This document shows, one piece after another, positions 8,924-19,236 of a stretch of DNA of 64,000 nt. The DNA lies in NCBI RefSeq assembly GCF_936916975.1, contig NZ_CAKZGO010000003.1, positions 62,001 through 126,000 of the forward strand, read 5' to 3'. The translations under genes and the position numbers were made by a program. Position 1 is the first letter of the stretch. Each line of letters starts with the position of its first letter. The notes beneath the pieces are model-generated. The model saw only the letters and a program-made list of their open reading frames with translations. It searched no databases and was not told where the DNA came from. Source of the DNA: an uncultured Dongia sp. (lineage in GTDB: Bacteria > Pseudomonadota > Alphaproteobacteria > Dongiales > Dongiaceae).

Positions 8924-9948
8924 GGATGGAAACGCAAACCCAAGAGGCAGGCATGTCGGAAGCACAACGGCCCAGGCCGACCGGTGTCGCGGGCGTGCTG
9001 CGGCAGATGCTGGGCGCCCGGGAGGTTGGGCTGATTGCCATCATCCTCATCCTGTTCATCGTCATGTCCTTCGCCTCGCCCTACTTTCTGACCTGGGTGA
9101 ACATGCGGGCGATGACCATGGCCTTCGCCGTCGAAGGCATCGTCGTCGTCGGCATGACGATCCTGCTGATTTCGGGCGGCATCGATCTTTCCGTAGGCTC
9201 TGTCACGGCACTGGCCATGGTGATCGCCGGGCTGCTGTTCCTGGCGGGCGTCGATCCCTGGACGGCATCAGCGATTGCCATTCTGGCTTGCGTCGCCATC
9301 GGTGCCATCATGGGTTTCTTCGTGACCCAGATCGGCCTTCATCATTTCATCGTCTCCCTGGCGGTCATGGTGATCGCGCGCGGCATCTGCTTGCTGGGGA
9401 CTGGCGGGCGACCACTTGGCCTCTTTACCCTGCCGCCCGAATTCAAATTCATCGGGCAGGGCTCTATCGGCGTCATTCCACTGGTGATTATCATCTTTGT
9501 CGTGGTCGTTATCGCCTTCGATTTCATGCTGCGCAGGACCACGATGTTCCGAAAGGTCTTTTACACCGGCAGCAATGAGAAGGCCGCCGCCTATTCCGGC
9601 ATCCGCACCAAGAAGGTTGTGTTCCTGACCACCACGCTTTGCTCTGGTCTGTGCGGCGTGGCTGGCATCATCTACATGGCGCGCTTCGGATCGGCGCAGC
9701 CGACTTTCGGGCTCGGCATGGAGTTGAATGTCATCGCCGCCGCGGTGATCGGCGGGGCGAGCCTCTCCGGGGGCGTCGGCACCATCTTCGGCGCGATCCT
9801 GGGAACCATCCTGCTCTCCGTCGTTTCGAGCTCGCTTGCCCTGCTGGATGTCTCAGTCTACTGGCAGGACATCATTCGCGGGTCGATCCTGCTCACCGCC
9901 GTCACCATCGATCACTTCATCAACAAGAGGCGAAAGCAAAGGGTGTGA
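8920..9948 (+). CDS. ABC sugar importer permease (RbsC/BPD_transp_2 family)
   Basis: 342 residues, mostly hydrophobic, with 8-10 predicted membrane segments and the family motif [16 protein letters not shown] (near 86-101). It forms the membrane channel as a homodimer. The start overlaps the ATPase stop by 4 bp with GGAG upstream, so the two are coupled. ATG 8926 and 8953 are weaker alternatives. The N-terminal ~25 residues are polar and cytoplasmic. Confidence 0.93.
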   Translation: MRMETQTQEAGMSEAQRPRPTGVAGVLRQMLGAREVGLIAIILILFIVMSFASPYFLTWVNMRAMTMAFAVEGIVVVGMTILLISGGIDLSVGSVTALAMVIAGLLFLAGVDPWTASAIAILACVAIGAIMGFFVTQIGLHHFIVSLAVMVIARGICLLGTGGRPLGLFTLPPEFKFIGQGSIGVIPLVIIIFVVVVIAFDFMLRRTTMFRKVFYTGSNEKAAAYSGIRTKKVVFLTTTLCSGLCGVAGIIYMARFGSAQPTFGLGMELNVIAAAVIGGASLSGGVGTIFGAILGTILLSVVSSSLALLDVSVYWQDIIRGSILLTAVTIDHFINKRRKQRV

Positions 9949-9964
9949 TGCACCTTTGCGAGAG

Positions 9965-10951
9965 ATGAACATGGCCGCAAAGAAAGAAGATTTCGAGCTG
10001 ATCCGCCAAGTCCATACGGTGCTGGTTCTGCACTTCATCGAAGGCATGAAGCAGTCGGATATTGCGAGCAAGCTCAACCTGTCGACCTCCAAGGTGAACC
10101 GCCTGATTACCCAGGGCCGCTCCCTCGGCATGGTGAAGATTGCCGTCGAGAGCCCGTATCAAGGGCTGGTCGATTTGGAGCGCGATCTGATCGATGCGGC
10201 GCAGCTAACGAACGCGATCGTCTCGCCAACCGTCTCGGGCAGCCCGGATACAACACTGCAGCAGGTCGGTCGCGCTGCCGCAAATCACCTCCTCGAGACC
10301 ATCCGCGATGGCGACGTGATCGCCATCACCGGCGGCAAGGCGGTTAGTGCGGTCGCGGAGAACCTGCAGCCGGAGCGCAGCTTCAAGGTGACGGTGGTGC
10401 CGCTCACTGGCGGTGTGCAGGGAAAATACTATACCGACGTGAATCATCTGGCGACGCGGATCGCCGAGCGGCTGGGTGGCAAGGCGATGCTGATTCACGC
10501 GCCCCTGTTCGCCGAAAGTCGCGAACAGCGAGACATGCTGATGGGCATGGGCTCGATCAAGGAAGTTTTCGACCTGGCGCGGCAGGCAGCTGTCGCCCTG
10601 GTCGGCATCGGCTCGATCTTTGCACCCGGATCAAGTTATTTCGACCTGCATCCGATGCCCAATCCCGACCGCAAGCAGCTCGTGAAGAGCGGGGTGATCG
10701 GGGAGTTTCTCGCCCATCTGATTCGGCGTGACGGAACCCTGGCGGATTATCCGCTCAATTCCCGGCTGGTGGCGCTGGACCCTTCGCACCTGAAGAACTG
10801 CCCGCGGACCATCGGCGTCGCGGCCGGCAAGGAAAAAGTCGAACCGATTCAGGCCGTACTGAACGGCCGGCTGGTGAAATCATTGGTCGTCGATGAGGAC
10901 ACCGCCGGCAAGGTGCTTAAAACCATTGGAGAGTCCAGAAATGTTGCATGA
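9965..10951 (+). CDS. SorC-family sugar-binding transcriptional regulator
   Basis: 328 residues. An N-terminal helix-turn-helix (MKQSDIASKLNLSTSKVNRL, near 30-49) is followed by a SorC-type effector domain with an isomerase-like fold, which binds a phosphorylated sugar. Conserved stretches AITGGKAVSAVAE and VVPLTGGVQG fit the family. Start ATG 9965 is preferred; an upstream in-frame ATG would run far into the permease gene. Regulators of this family control erythritol and sorbitol/sorbose operons, which fits a polyol role. The inverted repeat at 6197-6214 is a possible target. Confidence 0.88.
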   Translation: MNMAAKKEDFELIRQVHTVLVLHFIEGMKQSDIASKLNLSTSKVNRLITQGRSLGMVKIAVESPYQGLVDLERDLIDAAQLTNAIVSPTVSGSPDTTLQQVGRAAANHLLETIRDGDVIAITGGKAVSAVAENLQPERSFKVTVVPLTGGVQGKYYTDVNHLATRIAERLGGKAMLIHAPLFAESREQRDMLMGMGSIKEVFDLARQAAVALVGIGSIFAPGSSYFDLHPMPNPDRKQLVKSGVIGEFLAHLIRRDGTLADYPLNSRLVALDPSHLKNCPRTIGVAAGKEKVEPIQAVLNGRLVKSLVVDEDTAGKVLKTIGESRNVA

Positions 10952-11936
10952 CATGCTGACCCGCAAGATCGGCGCATCCGGGATCGACGCCTCCGTCGTC
11001 GGGCTCGGCACCTGGGCGATCGGCGGCTGGATGTGGGGCGGCACCAACGAAGCCGAGTCCATCGACGCGATCAGAGCATCGATTGACGAAGGAATCTCCC
11101 TCATTGATACCGCCCCCGCTTACGGCCAGGGCGTCTCGGAGGAGATCGTCGGTAAGGCGATCAAGGGGCGTCGCGACCGTGTCGTGCTCGCGACCAAATG
11201 CGGCCTGGTCTGGCATACGCAGAAGGGGAATCACTTCTTCAATTATGACAGCGGGCCGGTGCATCGCTATCTCGGCAAGGACTCGATCATCCACGAGGTC
11301 GAGCAGAGCCTCACCCGGCTGGGCACGGATTACATCGACCTCTACATCACCCACTGGCAGGATTCGACCACGCCCATTGCGGAGACCATGGCGGCCCTGG
11401 AAAGCCTGAAGCAGCAGGGAAAGATCCGGGCGATCGGCGCCAGCAATGCTTCGATCGACGACCTCAACTTCTATCTTGCCGCCGGGCAACTGGACGCCGT
11501 GCAGGAAGAATATTCCATGGTCAAGCGTAGCCTGGAACAGACGCTGCTGCCGACCTGCATCGCAAGGAATGTCGCGACCCTTAGCTATTCCTCGCTGGCA
11601 CTGGGATTGCTGTCCGGCAAGATCGGGCCGGAGCGCGTTTTCACGGGCGACGACCTGCGCAAGGACAATCCGCGCTTTTCGACCGGCAACCGGCAGAAGG
11701 TCGCGCGCCTGATGGACGCCATATCGCCGATCGCCGCGGCCCATGGAGCGACGCTGGCGCAGATCGTGATCGCCTGGACGCTGCAGCAGCCGGGCATCAC
11801 CTTCGCGCTCTGCGGCGCACGGAATGCCGACCAGGCGCGGGAAAACGCGAAAGCCGGGCGGCTTCGCCTGTCGACCGCGGAGATGAATGCCATTAGCGAG
11901 GCGGCGAGAACGCATCTGACCAATCTCGACGCCTGA
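10941..11936 (+). CDS. Aldo/keto reductase
   Basis: 331 residues, TIM-barrel NAD(P)H oxidoreductase. Family landmarks are LIDTAPAYGQGVSEEIVGKAI (catalytic Asp and Tyr), VVLATKCGL (Lys) and DLYITHWQD (His). The start is placed at ATG 10941 behind GGAGAG, overlapping the SorC gene by 11 bp; a start at 10893 would be buried in that gene. In context it likely interconverts a polyol and an aldose/ketose or acts on an aldehyde intermediate. The true substrate is not deducible. Confidence 0.9.
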   Translation: MLHDMLTRKIGASGIDASVVGLGTWAIGGWMWGGTNEAESIDAIRASIDEGISLIDTAPAYGQGVSEEIVGKAIKGRRDRVVLATKCGLVWHTQKGNHFFNYDSGPVHRYLGKDSIIHEVEQSLTRLGTDYIDLYITHWQDSTTPIAETMAALESLKQQGKIRAIGASNASIDDLNFYLAAGQLDAVQEEYSMVKRSLEQTLLPTCIARNVATLSYSSLALGLLSGKIGPERVFTGDDLRKDNPRFSTGNRQKVARLMDAISPIAAAHGATLAQIVIAWTLQQPGITFALCGARNADQARENAKAGRLRLSTAEMNAISEAARTHLTNLDA

Positions 11937-12023
11937 CCTCGACCTCGCGTCCCGACGTCTGCGAGGACATGACAGTGAAATGTGACTGGAACGCCGCCAA
12001 TGATGGCGACGAACGGGAAAGCT

Positions 12024-13745
12024 ATGTCTGAACAGCGGAGCGCCAATCTAGCCAGGATGCGGGATGCCGGAACCTTCGACGCCATCGTCGTGGGTGGCGG
12101 CATCAACGGCATCGGCGTGTTCCGCGAGCTTGCGCTGCAGGGCCTCTCGGTCCTGCTGGTCGAGCGGGACGATTTCTGCTCAGGCTGCAGCGCGGCGCCA
12201 TCCCGCATGATCCATGGCGGGTTGCGGTATCTGGAAAACGGTGAATTCGGGCTTGTGAGGGAATCTCTCCGGGAGCGGGACGCGCTGCTGGTCAATGCGC
12301 CCCATATGGTGCGGCCGCTGCCTACCACGATCCCGATCAAATCGATCTTCTCCGGCACGATGAATGCGGCGATCGGTTTCCTGGGTGGCAAGAGCCGCCC
12401 GGCGGAACGCGGCGTCTTTCCAGTGAAACTGGGCCTGCTGCTCTATGACTGGGTAACAAGGCACCGGCGCCTGACGCCGCGGCACCTGCTGAGAAATGCG
12501 GCCGAGACCGCGCGGCAATGGCCGCACCTGACCCGGGATCTGCGCTATTCGGCCACCTATTATGACGCCTGGATCAGCCATCCGGAGCGGCTGGGCGTCG
12601 AACTGATTCTCGACGCCCAACGCGAGGCCCCCGCAGCCGTCGCGCTCAACCATGCCGAGATCGACCGCGATAGCGACACATTTACCGTTCGCGACAGGCT
12701 GACCGACGAACGCTTCACCGTTTCGACGCGCCTCATCATCAACGCGACGGGCGCCTGGTTGGATGAAACCAACCGGCGGCTTGCCGGCCCGGCCCTCCCC
12801 GATGAGCCGTTCGTTTCGGGAACCAAGGGCTCGCATCTCATCATCGACAACCCGGCCCTGTACGATGCCCTCAACGGCCACATGATTTTCTTCGAGAATT
12901 CGGACGGCCGTATCTGCATCGTGTTCCCCTATCTCGGCAAGGTTCTGGCGGGATCGACCGACATCCGCATTGCCGCGGTGACGCGGGTTCGCTGCGAGGT
13001 GGAGGAACGGGATTACATCCTGGAATCGCTGCGCCTCGTCTTCCCGGACATCCATGTGACGATCGCCGAAGTGGTCTTCAGCTTCAGCGGCATCCGGCCG
13101 CTGCCAAGGAGCGATCACGATTTCACCGGGCGCATCTCGCGCGGCCATTCCATTGAGCGGCTGGACGGTACGCCACCACAGCTTTGCATGGTGGGCGGTA
13201 AATGGACGACTTTTCGGGCCTTCGCCGAAGAGACGGCAAATGTCGCCCTGAAGGAGCTTGGTCGCCGGCGCCTCGCGGATACATTGTCACTGCCGATCGG
13301 TGGTGGCGCGGATTTCCCGGCCGACCCGGCCGCATTCGCGGCTGAAATTGCGGCGGGTTACGGCATTTCGCCAGATCAAGCAGCGCATCTCGTCACGACC
13401 TATGGCACTCGAGCCGGTGCCGTCGCAGAATTCTGTGGGTCCTACCCGGATGACGCCGCGCTGGATGCCCGCACCGTGGTGTCAACCGGCGAGATTGCCT
13501 TTCTGATCCGGCAGGAATTTGCTGCGTCGCTCGGCGATTTGGTGCTGCGCCGAACAACGCTGGCCATCCAGGGGCTGGTCACCACAACGAGCATTCGTCG
13601 TATTGCCGCGATCGCGGCTGCCGAATTGGGCTGGGGCGAGAACCGGCGCGACCGGGAAATCAGTGATTTGGTTGCCGAGCTCGAGGCCTATTATGGCGTC
13701 AGCCCAGCAATGCTCGATGATAGAAGCAGGCAAGGGAGAACATGA
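12024..13745 (+). CDS. FAD-dependent glycerol-3-phosphate dehydrogenase family protein (GlpD/EryB-like)
   Basis: 573 residues. A dinucleotide-binding motif (VVGGGINGIGVFRELA, near 23-38) is followed by the GlpD-type segment around SRMIHGGLRYLENGEF and the C-terminal GlpD domain. Members oxidise glycerol 3-phosphate or, in the erythritol pathway, a tetritol phosphate, passing electrons to quinone at the membrane. The neighbouring FGGY kinase would supply such a phosphate. Start ATG 12024 is used; in-frame ATGs at 11982 and 12000 add a short tail with no homology landmark. The aldolase gene overlaps its stop by 4 bp. Confidence 0.88.
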   Translation: MSEQRSANLARMRDAGTFDAIVVGGGINGIGVFRELALQGLSVLLVERDDFCSGCSAAPSRMIHGGLRYLENGEFGLVRESLRERDALLVNAPHMVRPLPTTIPIKSIFSGTMNAAIGFLGGKSRPAERGVFPVKLGLLLYDWVTRHRRLTPRHLLRNAAETARQWPHLTRDLRYSATYYDAWISHPERLGVELILDAQREAPAAVALNHAEIDRDSDTFTVRDRLTDERFTVSTRLIINATGAWLDETNRRLAGPALPDEPFVSGTKGSHLIIDNPALYDALNGHMIFFENSDGRICIVFPYLGKVLAGSTDIRIAAVTRVRCEVEERDYILESLRLVFPDIHVTIAEVVFSFSGIRPLPRSDHDFTGRISRGHSIERLDGTPPQLCMVGGKWTTFRAFAEETANVALKELGRRRLADTLSLPIGGGADFPADPAAFAAEIAAGYGISPDQAAHLVTTYGTRAGAVAEFCGSYPDDAALDARTVVSTGEIAFLIRQEFAASLGDLVLRRTTLAIQGLVTTTSIRRIAAIAAAELGWGENRRDREISDLVAELEAYYGVSPAMLDDRSRQGRT

Positions 13746-14587
13746 TGCGCCTGAGTACAAAAGCCCGGATGAACCGGCTGTTCAACAAAGGTGGCTGCCT
13801 TGATGTCGCGGTCGATCATGGCGTTTGCAACGAACCCGGCTTCCTTATCGGCCTTGAGAATATGGCGCGCGTGGTGGACACGCTGGTAGAGGCGAAGCCG
13901 GATGCGATCCAAATGGCCTATGGCCAGGCGGATTTGCTGCAGAACCGTCCGGAGCGAGACAAACCGGCGCTGGTGATGCGCATCGATATGGGGAACCCCT
14001 ACAACGCCCAAAAGCACCGGGTGATGTGGTCCATGCTGCAGAACCACGAGGAGCCTATCATCGGCGCCTTGGAGATGGATGCCGCCTGCGTCGTGGTCAA
14101 TTTGTTCATGCTGCCAGATGAGCCGGAACTGTTCCGTCAGTGCGTTGAGAACATCAGCCGCGTGCGTGCCACCTGCCACAAATACGGCATGCCGCTGATG
14201 ATCGAACCGCTGGTGATGCTGCCCAACGACATTCGCGGCGGCTATCAGGTCGACGGCAATGCCGAGAAAATTGTGACCCTGGTGCGCCTGGCATCCGAAA
14301 TGGGTGCCGACATCATCAAGGCCGATCCGACCGACGACCCGGACGACTTCCATCGGGTGGTCGAGGCTGCCCGCGTGCCGGTTCTTGTCCGCGGTGGCGG
14401 CAAGGAAGATTTGAAAGCCGTTCTCGCAAAATCGGCCAGGCTGATGGCGCAAGGCGCCAAGGGCCTGGTCTATGGCCGCAACATCTACCAGCACGCCAAT
14501 CCCAGTGCAGTGGTGCGGGCGCTGATGGCGATGATCCATGACGGCACCGGCGGCGACGAAGCCTGGGATATCTATCAAAGGGGTTGA
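13742..14587 (+). CDS. Class I aldolase of the FbaB/LsrF (DhnA) family
   Basis: 281 residues, TIM barrel. DVAVDHGVCN near residues 21-30 is the family entry motif. ADIIKADPT places the probable Schiff-base lysine at Lys193, and VLVRGGGK is the phosphate-binding end. Enzymes of this type cleave or form fructose 1,6-bisphosphate, or act as thiolase-like LsrF on phosphorylated signal breakdown products. Here it sits between a polyol-phosphate dehydrogenase and a kinase, so it likely splits a ketose phosphate into glycolytic intermediates. Start at ATG 13742 (or 13745), overlapping the previous stop. Confidence 0.86.
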   Translation: MMRLSTKARMNRLFNKGGCLDVAVDHGVCNEPGFLIGLENMARVVDTLVEAKPDAIQMAYGQADLLQNRPERDKPALVMRIDMGNPYNAQKHRVMWSMLQNHEEPIIGALEMDAACVVVNLFMLPDEPELFRQCVENISRVRATCHKYGMPLMIEPLVMLPNDIRGGYQVDGNAEKIVTLVRLASEMGADIIKADPTDDPDDFHRVVEAARVPVLVRGGGKEDLKAVLAKSARLMAQGAKGLVYGRNIYQHANPSAVVRALMAMIHDGTGGDEAWDIYQRG

Positions 14588-14591
14588 TGCT

Positions 14592-16097
14592 GTGACCTAT
14601 CTTCTCGGTCTCGATGCCGGCAATACGGTCATCAAGGCGGTGCTGTTCGATGGCGAAGGCCGGCAATGCGCGATGCATGCGCTGGACGGGCATTCGTCGG
14701 CGCCACGGCCAGGGTATGTCGAGCGGGACCTCGACGAATTGTGGGCTAATGCCGGTACGGCCATCCGCGCCTGCATCGAGAAGGCCGGGATCGATCCAAG
14801 GCAGATCGATGGCATCGGCTGTGCCGGGCATGGTAACGGCCTTTATCTTCTGGACCGCGACGGTGCACCGGTTCTCGGTGTGCAATCACTGGACAGCCGC
14901 GCTGCTGGCCTGGCCACAGAACTGACGGCGGCAGCGGGCGACTCATTCCAGGACATCTGCCTGCAGAAACCCTGGCCATCGCAGACACCGACCTTGCTTG
15001 CCTGGGTGAAACGGCATGCGCCGGATCTCTATGGCCGAACCGCAACGGCGCTGCTGTGCAAGGACTTCATCACGTTCAGGCTGACCGGCGAGCGTGTCAG
15101 CGACATTTCCGACATGTCCGGCTGCGGCCTGCTGCGTCTGCCGGAAGGTCGCTATGACGATGAATTGCTGGCGCTCTATGGCCTGGCGGATGCCCGGCAC
15201 ATGCTGCCGCGCCTTGCCGACCCGGCGGAAATTGTCGGCTGGGTGACGGCGCAGGCGGCAGCGCAGACCGGCCTTGCGGAAGGCACGCCGGTAGTCGCCG
15301 GCTATTTCGACGTCATCGCCAGCGCCATGGGATCCGGCGTGGTCGCACCGGGCGATGCCTCGATCATCGCCGGGACCTGGTCGATCAATCAGGTCTTTTC
15401 CGACACGGCGGTCAATGATCCGAACATTTTCATGGTTGCGAAGTTCGGCGCTGGCCGCTTCGTCACGATCGAATCAAGTGCTACCTCCGCCGCCAATCTG
15501 GAATGGTATGTGCGCGAGATCGTCGAACGATATGGCGAGGCCGCAGATCCCTTCGCTCTTTGCAATGAGCGCGTCGCCTCGGTCCGCCCGTCGCATGACG
15601 ACCCGCTATTCCACCCCTATCTCTTTGGGTCGCGGCTGGGTGCCGAATGCCGCGCCGGGTTCTATGGCCTGGCGGGCTGGCATGGTGATGGGCATCTGCT
15701 TCGGGCGCTATTCGAGGGTGTCATGTTCGAACACCGCCGGCATATCGACGTGCTGTCGAAAGCTGGACTTTCCATCCGCAAGGCTGTCCTGTCGGGCGGT
15801 GGTTCGCGCAGCCCGCATTGGCCGCAGATTTTCGCCGACGGTATCGGCATCCCTGTCGCGACCGCCGAGGTGCGCGAAACCGGTGCCCTGGGTGCCGCCA
15901 TTGGTGCCGGAATCGGTATCGGCCTGTTTGACACATACGAAACCGGCATTGCCAGGATGACGCGGCCGCGCGGCAATTTTTTGCCCGATGCCGGGATGCG
16001 GATGCATTACGATCGGCGCTATGCCATGTTCGGCAGAGTGAGAGATGCGATGCGCAGCATCTGGATAGACCTGCAGCAAGAGATTCTGGCACGATGA
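14592..16097 (+). CDS. FGGY-family carbohydrate kinase
   Basis: 501 residues. The N-terminal phosphate-1 loop ([18 protein letters not shown]), the mid segment and the C-terminal [18 protein letters not shown] are typical of FGGY kinases. Closest in feel are the erythritol kinase EryA and L-xylulose kinase groups. It would phosphorylate the imported polyol or ketose with ATP. GTG 14592 is chosen as start because AAAGGGG lies 8 bases before it and the protein then begins right at the first strand; an ATG at 14538 would overlap the aldolase by 50 bp and add a non-conserved tail. The stop overlaps the next gene by 4 bp. Confidence 0.9.
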   Translation: MTYLLGLDAGNTVIKAVLFDGEGRQCAMHALDGHSSAPRPGYVERDLDELWANAGTAIRACIEKAGIDPRQIDGIGCAGHGNGLYLLDRDGAPVLGVQSLDSRAAGLATELTAAAGDSFQDICLQKPWPSQTPTLLAWVKRHAPDLYGRTATALLCKDFITFRLTGERVSDISDMSGCGLLRLPEGRYDDELLALYGLADARHMLPRLADPAEIVGWVTAQAAAQTGLAEGTPVVAGYFDVIASAMGSGVVAPGDASIIAGTWSINQVFSDTAVNDPNIFMVAKFGAGRFVTIESSATSAANLEWYVREIVERYGEAADPFALCNERVASVRPSHDDPLFHPYLFGSRLGAECRAGFYGLAGWHGDGHLLRALFEGVMFEHRRHIDVLSKAGLSIRKAVLSGGGSRSPHWPQIFADGIGIPVATAEVRETGALGAAIGAGIGIGLFDTYETGIARMTRPRGNFLPDAGMRMHYDRRYAMFGRVRDAMRSIWIDLQQEILAR

Positions 16098-17725
16098 CAG
16101 CAGCGGCCGAGGAAGCCACGCTCGACGGCGATTACGACTACATCATCATCGGCGCCGGCACAGCCGGCTGCGTGCTCGCCAACCGGCTGACGGAAGATCC
16201 CCGGGTTCGCGTGCTGCTGCTGGAAGCGGGCGGCAGCGACAACTACCACTGGGTCCATATCCCCGTCGGCTATCTGTTCTGCATCGGCAACCCGCGTACC
16301 GACTGGATGATGAAGACCGAGAGTGAGCCTGGCCTCAACGGCCGCGCCTTGGTCTATCCGCGCGGCAAGCTCCTCGGCGGCTGCACTTCCGTCAACGGCA
16401 TGATCTATATGCGCGGCCAGGCGGCGGATTACGACCATTGGCGCCAGCTCGGCAATGCGGGGTGGAGCTGGGACGATGTGCGGCCCTATTTCCGGAAGTC
16501 CGAAGACCATCACGGCGGCGATAGCGAACACCACCGCAGCGGCGGCGAGTGGAAGGTTGCTCGACAGCGGTTGTCCTGGGACATCCTTCGGGCGTTCCAG
16601 GAAGGGGCGGCGGAGTTCGGCATCGCGCCGCGCGACGATTTCAATGACGGCAACAACGAGGGCTCCGGCTTCTTCGAGGTCAACCAGCACAAGGGAGTCC
16701 GCTGGAACACGGCCAAGGCCTTCCTGCGCCCAGCCATGCGGCGGCCCAATCTTCGGGTCCTCACGCAGGCGCATACCGATCGCCTGATCCTTCAGGAGAA
16801 ACGGATAGCCGGCGCGCGGTTTCGCCGGCTAGGTCGGAGCTTTATCGCGACGGCCCGGGCCGAGATTCTGCTGACGGCCGGTTCGATCAATTCTCCCAAG
16901 TTGCTGGAGCTATCCGGAATCGGCCGCGGCGACCTGCTGCAGAAGCTCGGCATAAATGTCGTACGTGACTGTCCGACCGTCGGCGAGAATCTCCAGGATC
17001 ATCTGCAGATACGGACGGTCTATCAGGTTAGCAATGCCAAGACACTCAACACCGCCGTCCATTCATGGATAGGCAAAGCGGCGATGGCGGCGGAATACGC
17101 CCTCTTCCGGCGCGGCCCCCTCTCCATGGCGCCGAGCCAGTTCGGCATGTTCACCAAATCCGATCCTGCGCTGGCGACGCCGGACCTCGAATACCATGTG
17201 CAGCCATTGTCCACTGACCGGCTGGGCGACCCGCTGCATCGCTTTCCGGCGATCACGGTATCGGTGTGCAACCTGCGTCCGGAGAGCACCGGGTCCTGCC
17301 ACATCACGGGGCCCGACCTCGACTGTCAGCCGTCGATCCGACCCAATTATCTGTCAACCGAAGGTGACCGCGCCGTCGCCCTTCGCTCGGTCCATCAGGT
17401 AAGGCGGATCATGACGGCCAAAGCGCTCGACAAATATCAACCGGCAGAGATTCTACCCGGCCCAAAAGTTGCGGCGGATGCCGATCTGACCAGGGAGATC
17501 GGCAACATCGCGACCACGATCTTCCACCCGGTCGGCACCTGCCGGATGGGACCCGACAAGGATGCCGTGGTTGGTCCGGATTTGCGGGTAAACGGTCTAG
17601 ATGGATTAAGGATCGTGGATGCCTCGATCATGCCCCGCATCGTCTCCGGAAACACAGCGTCGCCGGTCATCATGATCGCGGAAAAAGCTGCCGACATGAT
17701 AAAAGCGGCGAGAGCAGAGAACTGA
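16094..17725 (+). CDS. GMC-family flavin oxidoreductase (choline dehydrogenase-like)
   Basis: 543 residues. The FAD motif ([16 protein letters not shown], near 17-32) and GMC signatures ([33 protein letters not shown]) are clear. The C-terminal HPVGTCRMG gives the catalytic histidine, and [17 protein letters not shown] closes the fold. Such enzymes oxidise alcohol groups of choline, sugars or polyols with FAD. Being the last gene of the polyol operon, it probably oxidises the substrate or a derived alcohol. There is no signal peptide, so it is cytoplasmic. Confidence 0.92.
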   Translation: MTAAAEEATLDGDYDYIIIGAGTAGCVLANRLTEDPRVRVLLLEAGGSDNYHWVHIPVGYLFCIGNPRTDWMMKTESEPGLNGRALVYPRGKLLGGCTSVNGMIYMRGQAADYDHWRQLGNAGWSWDDVRPYFRKSEDHHGGDSEHHRSGGEWKVARQRLSWDILRAFQEGAAEFGIAPRDDFNDGNNEGSGFFEVNQHKGVRWNTAKAFLRPAMRRPNLRVLTQAHTDRLILQEKRIAGARFRRLGRSFIATARAEILLTAGSINSPKLLELSGIGRGDLLQKLGINVVRDCPTVGENLQDHLQIRTVYQVSNAKTLNTAVHSWIGKAAMAAEYALFRRGPLSMAPSQFGMFTKSDPALATPDLEYHVQPLSTDRLGDPLHRFPAITVSVCNLRPESTGSCHITGPDLDCQPSIRPNYLSTEGDRAVALRSVHQVRRIMTAKALDKYQPAEILPGPKVAADADLTREIGNIATTIFHPVGTCRMGPDKDAVVGPDLRVNGLDGLRIVDASIMPRIVSGNTASPVIMIAEKAADMIKAARAEN

Positions 17726-17763
17726 CGCCTGCTAGGGATCGTTCTAGAGGCGTAAGATGTCCA

Positions 17764-19236
17764 TCATCGTCCGCCCTCTACGAGATGCTTCACGGTCTCT
17801 AGCGCGCCGCGCTCCAATAGCGAGGCGTATTGCTTTAGAAGCTCAGCACGGAACACCTCGCTTTGCGGCAGATCAGCGCCGAAGACCTCATTCATATTCA
17901 AGGCGCGCCCGAGTGCGGCAACGGGGGCTCCCGCCGACAACGCTGCCTTGAGGCGATCAGCCAAGGGATCGCGGACATCAATGTCTTTGCCATGCTCGTC
18001 GATTCCCGAGGCATAGCGAAGCCAAGCCGCAACGCCCAGCGTCGCGCGCGTCGCGGCCAGCCCTCGGGCGAGCCGCTCCCGGATCGTTCCCAGTAGGCGC
18101 TGCGGCAGCTTCTGACTCCCATCCATGGCAATTTGCCAAGTGCGGTGCTTCAAGGCGGTATTGGCGAAACGCCTAAGCAGCAGATCGCGATAAACGGCGA
18201 GATCGCCGAGGCCCACCGGTAAAGTGGCCATCACCTCGTCGGTCATGAAGTCGTGGATCAAGCGACGGAGCAGCGGATTTGCGACTGCCTCAGCGATATG
18301 GACGCAGCCACCGAGGTACCCCAAGTAGGCAAGGATCGAATGGCTGCCGTTGAGCATACGAAGCTTCATCAACTCGAACGGCCGTACATCGGCAACAAGT
18401 TCGGCGCCGACACGTTCCCAAGGCGGCCGGCCGCCGGGAAAACGGTCCTCTACCACCCATTGGGTAAACGGCTCGGTCACGACCGGCCAGGCATCGAGAT
18501 AACCCGCCACCTGCTTCACCAGCGCGCAATCAACTTCAGTCGTCGCCGGCACGATCCTGTCGACCATGGTCGAAGGAAAGGCAATCTCGCGCCGGATATA
18601 CTGGGCAAGATCGTCGTCTCTCATCTCGGCGAATCCGGTGACGACCCGCGCCGTGGTTTCCCCATTTGCCGGCAGATTGTCGCAGGATAACACTGCAAGC
18701 GGGGGCAATGCCGCTGCTCGGCGCATTTCCAGGGCTCTAACGATCAGCCCCGGGACGCTGACTGGCACATGCGGGTTGGCGAGGTCGTGCAGAATGTCCG
18801 GGTGTGCCGGATCAATCCAGCCGGTCGCCGGGTCGTGGCAATAGCCCTTTTCCGTCACAGTAAGAGAGATGATCCGGATACGTGGATCGGCCATCGCCGT
18901 CAGCAGCTCATCCCTTTGAACGGTTGCGTCGAGAAGGTCGAGCAGTGCGCCGACAACGCGCATGTGCGTGGCAACGTCGTCCCGAACGACCAAGGTATAC
19001 AGGAAATCCTGTGGCGCGAGCGCGGCACGCGTATCAGGACGCCGAAGCGAGGCGCCGATGATGCCCCAGGAGGGATCAGCGCCAAGAATATCATCGACGT
19101 ATATGGCCAAATGCGCCCTCTGAAAGGCACCCACACCGAGATGCACGATCCCCGGCGTGACCAGGGAGCGATCGTAAGGAAGGTCCGCGCCGACACTGGT
19201 CGCCGACAATCTCCGGAATTGGCCGTCAGTCGTCAA
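17764..19236 (-). CDS. Mannitol dehydrogenase family protein (long-chain polyol/uronate reductase)
   Basis: 490 residues. An N-terminal Rossmann domain begins GIVHLGVGAFQRAHLAIYVDDIL (near 29-51). The catalytic region KLRMLNGSHSILAYLGYLGG (near 272-291) carries the conserved Lys, Asn and His of the mannitol dehydrogenase/UxuB/MtlK family. The enzyme would interconvert a ketose (fructose or fructuronate type) and a polyol or aldonate with NAD(H). Its start overlaps the end of the Zn-alcohol dehydrogenase gene by 11 bp, so the two are co-expressed. It is convergent with the GMC gene, with a 38-bp gap. Confidence 0.93.
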   Translation of the reverse strand: MTTDGQFRRLSATSVGADLPYDRSLVTPGIVHLGVGAFQRAHLAIYVDDILGADPSWGIIGASLRRPDTRAALAPQDFLYTLVVRDDVATHMRVVGALLDLLDATVQRDELLTAMADPRIRIISLTVTEKGYCHDPATGWIDPAHPDILHDLANPHVPVSVPGLIVRALEMRRAAALPPLAVLSCDNLPANGETTARVVTGFAEMRDDDLAQYIRREIAFPSTMVDRIVPATTEVDCALVKQVAGYLDAWPVVTEPFTQWVVEDRFPGGRPPWERVGAELVADVRPFELMKLRMLNGSHSILAYLGYLGGCVHIAEAVANPLLRRLIHDFMTDEVMATLPVGLGDLAVYRDLLLRRFANTALKHRTWQIAMDGSQKLPQRLLGTIRERLARGLAATRATLGVAAWLRYASGIDEHGKDIDVRDPLADRLKAALSAGAPVAALGRALNMNEVFGADLPQSEVFRAELLKQYASLLERGALETVKHLVEGGR

